Shown here: positions 57,899-64,000 of the stretch, one piece after another
Layout of the letters: the number at the start of each line of letters is the position of its first letter
How positions within the stretch are numbered: position 1 is the first letter of the stretch
From: Pseudomonas monteilii
GTDB lineage: Bacteria > Pseudomonadota > Gammaproteobacteria > Pseudomonadales > Pseudomonadaceae
Direction of reading: 5' to 3'
Length of the DNA: 64,000 nt
Assembly (NCBI GenBank): GCA_001534745.1
Contig: CP013997.1
Span: 868,001 to 932,000, forward strand
Notes under the pieces: generated by a model
The model's database searches: none
What the model was told of the DNA's origin: nothing
What the model saw: the letters and a program-made list of their open reading frames with translations, nothing else
Program-made: the position numbers and the translations under genes

Positions 57899-58996
57899 TT
57901 AGACCAGATGCAGGTGGTTGTCCCAGAAGCCCGATGGCATCTGCAGGGGCTGGCCGATCGGTGCCGGTGTACGGCAATCGTAGTAACGGCACCGGCCTTG
58001 CCCCGAGGTCACCACGAACCCGTCCTTCACCGCCCCCACCCCGGCGCAGTCCGGCATGGGTGCATCCAGGCGTACCTGGCCATCGTCCAGGCCCCAGACG
58101 AACAACCGATTGGCACGCGGTGCGGTCAGCGCCACCAGGCGCAGCTCGTCATGGATGGCCACGCTGGCGGTGTACTGCGCCATCGAACGCAGTTGCGTCT
58201 CCGCCACCGGGAACGGCTGGAACGGCTGGCCCGGACGCTTGATCGCCAGCAGCTCGGCGGTCTCGTCGGCATCGCCCATGAACTGCTGGCAGGCCACGAT
58301 GGTGCCGTCGCCGCCGATCGCCAGGTGGCGAACGCTGTTCATGGGTTGCGACAAGGTCTCCTTGCTGATCAGGCTGCCGTCGCGCCGCATCAGCACCAGG
58401 CTGGGCTCCATCGCGTCGAGGTTCATCTCCACACGGCTTTCCGCTTCGGTGCGAATGCCGCCATTGGCCACGACCAGCGTTTCGCCATCTGGCAACCAGG
58501 ACACTTCATGGGGCCCGATGCCGTGGGTCGACAGCTCGCCCGTGTGGACCAGGCGCTCACCGTCGAACCGGTACACCCCCAGCACGCCGCGACCTGGATC
58601 GGACGTGTCGTTTTCGGTGGTGTACAACCACTCGCCGTCGCGATGAATCACCGCATGCCCGTAGAAGTGCCGGTTCGGCCGAGACGTGAGGGTTTGCAGC
58701 AGGCGTCCGTCACGCACATCGATCAGGTAGCTCTCGGTGCCGGGGCGACGGGCGACGAACAACGCCACCGGCAGCCTCGGGTGATCGATGATGGCGTGGC
58801 AGCGCTGTCCCACCTCGGTAGCGAACACCTGGCGGCCATCGAGTCGGTAGGCGACCGCATAATGCCTGCCGTCGGCATCGTCGCGCGCCGACAGCAGGAG
58901 CTGACCGGCAGTCGTGTCACGGCGCAGCGTCCAGCCACGCAATTTCAGGACGTCGAGCAAAGTACTACCGAACCGCTTGGCCTGGTCTCGCAGCAT
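57899..58996 (-). CDS. DUF1513 protein, probable beta-propeller
   Basis: 365 residues. Repeated blades with PNRHFYGHAVIHRDGEWLYT, HEVSWLPDGETLVVANGG and SVRHLAIGGDGTIVACQQ suggest a seven-bladed propeller. No clear signal peptide in this frame, although the family is often exported. It starts 2 bp after the imelysin stop, as the last gene of a four-gene iron-type operon. Function unknown; may bind or deliver the metal or ligand. Confidence 0.75.
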   Translation of the reverse strand: MLRDQAKRFGSTLLDVLKLRGWTLRRDTTAGQLLLSARDDADGRHYAVAYRLDGRQVFATEVGQRCHAIIDHPRLPVALFVARRPGTESYLIDVRDGRLLQTLTSRPNRHFYGHAVIHRDGEWLYTTENDTSDPGRGVLGVYRFDGERLVHTGELSTHGIGPHEVSWLPDGETLVVANGGIRTEAESRVEMNLDAMEPSLVLMRRDGSLISKETLSQPMNSVRHLAIGGDGTIVACQQFMGDADETAELLAIKRPGQPFQPFPVAETQLRSMAQYTASVAIHDELRLVALTAPRANRLFVWGLDDGQVRLDAPMPDCAGVGAVKDGFVVTSGQGRCRYYDCRTPAPIGQPLQMPSGFWDNHLHLV

Positions 58997-58998
58997 GA

Positions 58999-60063
58999 TC
59001 AGTCACCGTCGTTGGCGTTGAAGCCCAGTTGGATGTTCAACGCCTTGGCCAGCTCGCCTTCATGCAGGCGGTGGACGACGTTGAGGCTGTCGTAGATCTG
59101 GTCGAGCGTTTGCTTGCCGGCATCGTCGGCCAGCAGCTCGCCCAAGGTTTTCTGATTGTCGGCCAGCAGCTTGAGCGAGGTGGCGTAGGCGTCGTCGATC
59201 TTGTCGGCCAGGGCCGCGTGTTCCTTGCCCAGCAGACCGCGCAGACCCTTGTTGTCGACACCCACCCACAAGGCTTGCGCCGCCTTCAGGCTGGCTTCGA
59301 GGCTCTTCATCGATGCATGGCTGCGCCAGGCCTCGGCCTGCAGCGGCTGGACGAAGCCCTTGCTCTGGCGGCCCATCGGCGCGCCGAGTTTCTTCTTCAG
59401 GGTGTCGAGGGCGGTGACCTGGGCGCGCAGCACGTCGGCGATCGCCTCATGGGAATCGGCGTAGCGCTGGTTGGGGAATTTGGTCATCTGCGAGAGCATG
59501 CCGTCGGTGGTGTTCCAGCCTTTGAGGATCTCTTCGGCCAGCGCCTTCTGGTGCTCGCCGATGGCGACCAGCAACGGGCAGTAGCGGGCCTTCTGTTCGG
59601 CGGAGGCGATGTCCGGCTTGCTGTCGAAGAGGATGTACTCGTAGGCCGACAGGCCGCGCACCACGACGCTGGATTTGCCCAGGGTCTGGGCGTCGACGGG
59701 CTTGTCGCCGTTGACCAGCTGCTCGACCTGGCGACCGACCAGGTTCTTCTTGTCCGGCCAGAACTGCACCTGCCAGGCGCGGTTGCCCTCGGCCAGGGGG
59801 CCGACCAGCAGCGGCTGCAGCTCGGCCCAGGCCTTCTGCGCGGCCAGGAAGTCGCCACGTGCCGCGTCCAGGGTTTCCTTGCCTTCGCAGAAGGCCAGGG
59901 CGCTGGCGGCCAGTTGCCGGTCGGCTTCGACCCAACGGCTGTAGGTCGGCAGGATCACCTGCTTGGCGATGGCCGCCGAGGTCACGGCTTGCGGGTCCTG
60001 CGGTGCGCAGGCGCCCAGGGCGAGTGCGGCGAGGCTGGTGAACAACAGTTTGGGTCGGAACAT
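58999..60063 (-). CDS. Imelysin-family lipoprotein lacking GxHxxE
   Basis: 354 residues with lipobox LGAC (Cys 19). The imelysin fold is two four-helix bundles; the stretch that in other members reads GxHxxE is here GLSAYEYILF, so the His is lost and only Glu is kept. Imelysins (M75) are iron-regulated outer-membrane or periplasmic proteins with a proposed role in iron uptake; peptidase activity is disputed. 17 bp after the di-haem gene. Confidence 0.85.
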   Translation of the reverse strand: MFRPKLLFTSLAALALGACAPQDPQAVTSAAIAKQVILPTYSRWVEADRQLAASALAFCEGKETLDAARGDFLAAQKAWAELQPLLVGPLAEGNRAWQVQFWPDKKNLVGRQVEQLVNGDKPVDAQTLGKSSVVVRGLSAYEYILFDSKPDIASAEQKARYCPLLVAIGEHQKALAEEILKGWNTTDGMLSQMTKFPNQRYADSHEAIADVLRAQVTALDTLKKKLGAPMGRQSKGFVQPLQAEAWRSHASMKSLEASLKAAQALWVGVDNKGLRGLLGKEHAALADKIDDAYATSLKLLADNQKTLGELLADDAGKQTLDQIYDSLNVVHRLHEGELAKALNIQLGFNANDGD

Positions 60064-60080
60064 GCCCGGGTCCTTTGCGC

Positions 60081-61514
60081 TTAGAGTGAGTTCAGAAAAG
60101 CCAGCAGCGCGGCACGCTGCTCGGCGTCGAAAGTCAGTACGTGGTCACGGGCCGCCTGCGCTTCGCCGCCGTGCCAGAGCACTGCTTCGAGCAGGTTGCG
60201 GGCACGCCCGTCGTGCAGCAGTTGCGTGTGACCGCTCACCGCCTGGGTCAGGCCGACGCCCCACAGCGGTGGCGTGCGCCAGTGCTGGCCGCTCGCCTCA
60301 AACTCGCTGCGGCCGTCCGCCAGCCCCGGGCCCATGTCGTGCAGCAGCAGGTCACTGTAGGGGTGGATGACCTGGTTGGCCAGTTCGGGCTCGACGCCGT
60401 CGGCCGCCGTGGTGAAGGTGGGGGTGTGGCAGGCCTGGCAGCCGGCTTCGTGGAACAGGCGTTTGCCGGCCAGCACCCGGGGCGCATCGACATCGCGGCG
60501 TGCCGGGACGGCAAGGTTGCGTGTATAGAACGTCACCAGGCGCAGGATGTTGTCGCTGACCTCCTGCTCGCCATCGGCGCCGTTGCCATTGGGGGCATGT
60601 TGGCAGTCGACCTGGGCCGGAGTGCAGTCGTCATGGGGCAGCAGGGTCGTGGTCAGCCCCATATCACCCGCGAACGCATGGGCGTTCTGCTGATTGACGT
60701 TGGGTTGCCCGGCCTTCCAACCAAAGCGCCCCAGGACTGTCTCCTGTCGCGCCTGGTCCCAGACCTGATTCGGGCGCCCGCGGATACCATCGCCATCGCG
60801 GTCGTCGGGGTCGGCATGGGCCAGGATCGCCGCTTCAGGGATGGCTTCGAGCAGGCCGAGCCCGATCATTGGCGGCGCGACCCGTGCCGACAGGCGCGTA
60901 TCAGGGTGCATCGGGCCGTAACCCAACTGGGTGATGCGCACATGGGGCCGGCGCAGCTCGACCGTGTAGCCGTCCGCAAAGCTGACCGGCTCGGCGCTGT
61001 AGTCGACCCGCACCTTGCCCTCCGGCGCGACACCGGGTACGGCCATGTCCTGCAGTTGCGTGCCGTAGGTGGGCTCGGGAACGACGCCGAGGCGCTCGAT
61101 TTCCCGAAGGTAGGCGGGCTGGTCGGGGATCGACAGGCGCACCAGCATCGACACGGCATTGCGCGCGCCGGGCTCCGGTGGATGGCCCCGGCCGTCGCGC
61201 ACATGGCAGTTCTGGCAGGCATTGGTGTTGAACAGCGGGCCCAGGCCGTCGCGCGCGGTGGTGGTGGAAGGGGCGATCACCCAGGGGCTGCGAAAGAAGC
61301 TGTTGCCGACGCTGAAGTCCAGCCGGCGCTCCGGGGTCAGGTTGGCCGAGGGCAGGGAAAACGCCTGGCGATCCTGTCGCTGCACGGTCGTGGCGCCGCC
61401 CGACAAGGCTTCGCCTGGCTCGGCCTGGGTGAAACGCGGCGCGTCATCACAGGCGGTCAGCGCACAGAGCAGCAGCAAGGGCGAGAGACGGATCAGCGGC
61501 GAGGACATCGACAA
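60081..61514 (-). CDS. Di-haem c-type oxidoreductase-like lipoprotein (DUF1111/thiol oxidoreductase)
   Basis: 477 residues. Signal with lipobox LTAC (Cys 22 region). Two CxxCH haem sites at C100-C103-H104 (CQNCH) and C359-C362-H363 (CQACH), with long spacing typical of the DUF1111 family. Sits between the two imelysins, suggesting electron transfer that reduces or oxidises iron in the periplasm. Pseudomonas relatives are iron-regulated. The second start codon (M3) is equally possible. Confidence 0.85.
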   Translation of the reverse strand: MSMSSPLIRLSPLLLLCALTACDDAPRFTQAEPGEALSGGATTVQRQDRQAFSLPSANLTPERRLDFSVGNSFFRSPWVIAPSTTTARDGLGPLFNTNACQNCHVRDGRGHPPEPGARNAVSMLVRLSIPDQPAYLREIERLGVVPEPTYGTQLQDMAVPGVAPEGKVRVDYSAEPVSFADGYTVELRRPHVRITQLGYGPMHPDTRLSARVAPPMIGLGLLEAIPEAAILAHADPDDRDGDGIRGRPNQVWDQARQETVLGRFGWKAGQPNVNQQNAHAFAGDMGLTTTLLPHDDCTPAQVDCQHAPNGNGADGEQEVSDNILRLVTFYTRNLAVPARRDVDAPRVLAGKRLFHEAGCQACHTPTFTTAADGVEPELANQVIHPYSDLLLHDMGPGLADGRSEFEASGQHWRTPPLWGVGLTQAVSGHTQLLHDGRARNLLEAVLWHGGEAQAARDHVLTFDAEQRAALLAFLNSL

Positions 61515-61681
61515 TCCTGGAGGGCTCGAGCGAAAAACAGGGGGTGCAAGCTTAGCAGGCTGGCGAGGTATGAATAAGAGGGATTTGCGTTTGCCGGATG
61601 AAATCGACGTTAGTCAGGTGCCCGCCGCGGGGGAGGGGGCGGCCTGAGGCGCCGTCGACGACGCCCCAGGCCGGCGGCCGA

Positions 61682-63016
61682 TCAGAACTCGTGATCAGCG
61701 GTATCCGGGCTCAGGTTGGAGATGCCCAGCTTGCCTGCCGCCTGCTCGATGGTGCCGGTCTGCTTGACCAGCGCCGCGATGGCGTCACGTACGATCTGGT
61801 TGCCCGCCGCGTTGTCCGGCGCGATCAGCTGGTCGTAGTGCTCGCCTTTGAGCGCGTGGTCGACCATGACCTGGATCTTCGCTTCGGTGGCTGCCAGGTC
61901 GGCCTTGAGTGCCGTGTCGGTGGCCGGGTCGGCCTTGGCCACCAGCGACGACAGGCTCGGACCGGTCAGCTGGGTGCCGTCGGCACGGGTGTACTCGCCC
62001 AGGTAGATGTTGCGGATGCCTTTGGCGTCGTAGAAGTGTGCGAAGTGGGTGTAGTCGCTGAAGCAGTCCTGCTCGTCTTCCGGCGAGTTGGCCTCCAGGG
62101 ACACCTTCATGCGCTCGCCGGCCAGCTCGCCCAGCGACAGGCTGCCCATGCCGAACAGCATCTTGCGCAGGCCATCGTTGACCGACTCGCCTTCCAGCGT
62201 GGCGCGGTAGTTGTCGGTGACGTTCGGCGCCCAGTTGGCGACCATTTCTTCCAGGTCGCTGACCAGCAGGTCGGTGACCGCCTTGAGGTAGGCGCGGCGA
62301 CGATCGTTGTGGCCGCCCGTGGCGCCTTCGCCTTCCAGGTAGTCGGACGCAGGGCGATTGCCGGCCCCTGGACCGGTGCCGTTGAGGTCCTGGCCCCAGA
62401 GCAGGAATTCGATGGCGTGGTAGCCCGTGGCGACGTTGGCTTCCGAACCGGCCAGTTCGTTGAGGCTGGCGAGTTTCTCGGGCGTGATGTCCTTGACGTC
62501 GACCTTCTCTTCACCCACCTGAATCTCGGTGTTGGCGATGATGTTGGCGCTGGCGGCCGGGTTGCCCAGGGCATGTTCGTAGCTGCTGTCGACGTAGTCG
62601 ATCAGGCCTTCGTCCAGAGGCCAGGCGTTCACCTGGCCTTCCCAGTCGTCGATGATGGTGTTGCCGAAGCGGAAGGCCTCGGTTTGCAGGTAAGGAATGC
62701 GTGCGGCGATCCAGGCGTCCCGGGCGGCCTTGAGGGTCTGGTCGTCCGGCTTGGCCAGGAACGCGTCGACCGCGCTTTGCAGGGCCTTGGCGGTGCTCAG
62801 CGAATCGCCATAGATGACGTAGGCCAGTTCGGCGTAGTGCTTGACCACGGCCTTGCCGGCCGCTTCATCGACAGCGCCCGGGGCCGCAGCAGGGGCGCTG
62901 GCGGCAGCGGGTGCCTGAGCATTCGGCGCGGCAGTCTTGTCATCCTTCTCGCCGCACCCGGCGAGGGCGATGGCGATGGCCAACAGGCTGGCGGAGGCCA
63001 GGGGCATACGGATCAT
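61682..63016 (-). CDS. icmP: Imelysin, insulin-cleaving metalloproteinase (IcmP) homologue
   Basis: 444 residues from ATG 63016 (MIRMPLASASLLAIAIALAGC), a lipoprotein with lipobox LAGC. The GxHxxE motif is GYHAIEFLLWG, with H200 and E203. Length and position match P. aeruginosa icmP (recalled), an outer-membrane protein under Fur control. A candidate Fur site sits 63-81 bp upstream. It heads the operon; 167 bp separate it from the di-haem gene. Confidence 0.85.
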   Translation of the reverse strand: MIRMPLASASLLAIAIALAGCGEKDDKTAAPNAQAPAAASAPAAAPGAVDEAAGKAVVKHYAELAYVIYGDSLSTAKALQSAVDAFLAKPDDQTLKAARDAWIAARIPYLQTEAFRFGNTIIDDWEGQVNAWPLDEGLIDYVDSSYEHALGNPAASANIIANTEIQVGEEKVDVKDITPEKLASLNELAGSEANVATGYHAIEFLLWGQDLNGTGPGAGNRPASDYLEGEGATGGHNDRRRAYLKAVTDLLVSDLEEMVANWAPNVTDNYRATLEGESVNDGLRKMLFGMGSLSLGELAGERMKVSLEANSPEDEQDCFSDYTHFAHFYDAKGIRNIYLGEYTRADGTQLTGPSLSSLVAKADPATDTALKADLAATEAKIQVMVDHALKGEHYDQLIAPDNAAGNQIVRDAIAALVKQTGTIEQAAGKLGISNLSPDTADHEF

Positions 63017-63079
63017 GGTCGGTGTTTCCTGCGTCAAGGGAATGGGACTGGGTGCCAGCGGCACGCGAAACCGGCACAT

Positions 63080-63098
63080 AATGCGAAAGATTTGCATT
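63080..63098 (-). promoter_or_regulatory. Candidate Fur box before the icmP operon
   Basis: The inverted repeat AATGCGAAAGATTTGCATT agrees with the 7-1-7 Fur consensus (TGATAATnATTATCA) at 9 of 14 bases. The position suits repression of the operon when iron is plentiful. Confidence 0.5.
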
Positions 63099-63177
63099 TT
63101 ATGTAAAGGGGTTGGCGCAAATCTCGAAGGTGAGGGTCGTTACAGGGCGCGTCGTCGATCCAGGCCCGGCGCCGGCA

Positions 63178-64000
63178 TCAGATCGCCGAGACCTGCGCCA
63201 ACTGGGTGTGTCGGATGAAGTGCGTCAACTCCCGCGCTGGCAGGGGCTTGCTGTAGTGGTAGCCCTGACCCTCGTGGCAGCCCTGGGCAATGATGTAGGC
63301 CTCCTGCTCGGCGGTCTCCACGCCCTCGGCGATCACCTGCATGCCCAGGCTCTTGCCCAGCTGGATGATCGCCCGCACGATGGTCGCATCGTCGTCGTCG
63401 TCCATCAGGTCCTGGACGAAGCTCTTGTCGATCTTGATCTTGTCCAGGGGCAGTGACTTCAGGTAGCTGAGGGACGAGTAGCCGGTGCCGAAGTCGTCGA
63501 TGGCGATCAGCGCCCCGGAGCGGCGCAGGCTCAGCAGGTGCTGCGCCGCCGTGCTGATGTCCTCCATCAGGCTGGTCTCGGTGACTTCCAGTTCCAGGCT
63601 GCCGGGCGGCAGTCGATAGACCTGCAGCAGGTTGTTGACCACCCGCGGCAGTTCGTTGTGGTGCAGCTGGACGGTCGACAGGTTGACCGCCATGCGCAGC
63701 TCGCCGAAGCCTTGATCGTGCCACTCGCGCAACTGCCGGCAGGCCTGATCGAGAATCCATTCGCCGATGGCGACGATGCAGCCATTCTGTTCGGCCAGCG
63801 GGATGAACTGGTCGGGCGGGACCAGCCCCAGGCGTGGATGCTGCCAGCGCAGCAAGGCCTCGACCCCGACCACACGCTTGTCGCGGTAGCTGATCTGCGG
63901 TTGGTAGACCAGGTAGAACTGGTCGTGCGCCAGGGCTTCGCGCAGGTCTTTTTCCAGCTCGCGTCGGCGACGGATCTCGCTGTCCACGCTGGCGACGTAG
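63178..64000 (-). CDS. bifA: EAL-domain c-di-GMP phosphodiesterase, probable BifA, partial
   Basis: The C-terminal 273 residues only; the N-terminus (probably a membrane and GGDEF part) lies beyond the window. The EAL domain is complete: QISYRDKRVVGVEALLRW, AVNLSTVQL, ELEVTETSLMED, IAIDDFGTGYSSL, KIDKSFVQDL, AEGVET and GCHEGQGY, so it should hydrolyse c-di-GMP. Near-identity in memory to Pseudomonas BifA, which lowers c-di-GMP and controls biofilm dispersal and swarming; it also lies next to the icmP genes in P. aeruginosa. Confidence 0.8.
   Translation of the reverse strand, partial: YVASVDSEIRRRRELEKDLREALAHDQFYLVYQPQISYRDKRVVGVEALLRWQHPRLGLVPPDQFIPLAEQNGCIVAIGEWILDQACRQLREWHDQGFGELRMAVNLSTVQLHHNELPRVVNNLLQVYRLPPGSLELEVTETSLMEDISTAAQHLLSLRRSGALIAIDDFGTGYSSLSYLKSLPLDKIKIDKSFVQDLMDDDDDATIVRAIIQLGKSLGMQVIAEGVETAEQEAYIIAQGCHEGQGYHYSKPLPARELTHFIRHTQLAQVSAI

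Overview
The window is ordinary chromosomal DNA of a high-GC gammaproteobacterium, almost certainly a Pseudomonas and most like the P. putida group. The evidence is an intact Pseudomonas-type division and cell-wall cluster, a ColRS two-component system with its downstream orf222-inaA genes, a DciA helicase-loader gene beside secA, and gene orders that match, from memory, the region running from the yraP homologue to bifA in P. aeruginosa. Coding density is high. No prophage, transposase, CRISPR array or plasmid module is visible. The accessory interest lies in repeats between genes, regulatory sites and a few poorly understood genes.

Layout. (1) 1-2.4 kb: the end of a CatB-like acetyltransferase, a matrixin-like zinc protease, a DUF429-like protein and a small secreted protein. 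(2) 2.4-8.8 kb: tRNA-Leu(CAA) on the minus strand, then queA-tgt (queuosine in tRNA), yajC-secD-secF (Sec accessory complex) and a glycine-zipper envelope protein. (3) 8.8-9.4 kb: a cluster of REP-type repeats, which may mark a rearrangement junction. (4) 9.4-14.3 kb: lpoA-yraN-diaA-dolP on the minus strand, divergent from rsmI, then the RNase P RNA. (5) 14.5-32.5 kb: the complete dcw cluster mraZ-rsmH-ftsL-ftsI-murE-murF-mraY-murD-ftsW-murG-murC-ddlB-ftsQ-ftsA-ftsZ, followed by lpxC. A sigma-70 promoter and three 10-bp-spaced MraZ-binding repeats lie upstream of mraZ. (6) 32.5-39 kb: dciA, a repeat island, secA, argJ and a MutT-ThiE fusion gene. (7) 39.0-39.8 kb: a tandem array of seven REPIN-like units, mostly at a 123-bp period. 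(8) 39.9-51.1 kb: PduO-type adenosyltransferase, hybrid-free sensor kinase, panE-like reductase, yajQ, mscS, an MFS exporter, ampG, an alkyltransferase-like protein, a DUF481 outer-membrane protein, a HugZ-like protein and fxsA. (9) 51.2-54 kb: groES-groEL with a heat-shock (sigma-32-like) promoter, and an orphan HicB antitoxin. (10) 54.1-57.8 kb: colR-colS, a perfect match to the ColR-binding motif, orf222 (methyltransferase), inaA (LPS-kinase family) and a coupled 71-residue membrane peptide. (11) 57.9-64 kb, minus strand: the C-terminal half of a bifA-like c-di-GMP phosphodiesterase, then a probable Fur-controlled operon of two imelysins, a di-haem oxidoreductase-like lipoprotein and a DUF1513 protein.

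How the parts work together. Most of the window builds and protects the cell envelope: Sec export, peptidoglycan precursors, the septal machine, LpxC (lipid A), LpoA/DolP/DiaA, AmpG (muropeptide recycling), MscS and the metal-sensing ColRS regulon. The least understood assembly is the imelysin/di-haem/DUF1513 operon, which looks like a periplasmic iron-acquisition system. The most unusual DNA is the REPIN array: its spacer sequence is conserved at several dispersed sites, so the propagating unit appears larger than the REPIN itself.
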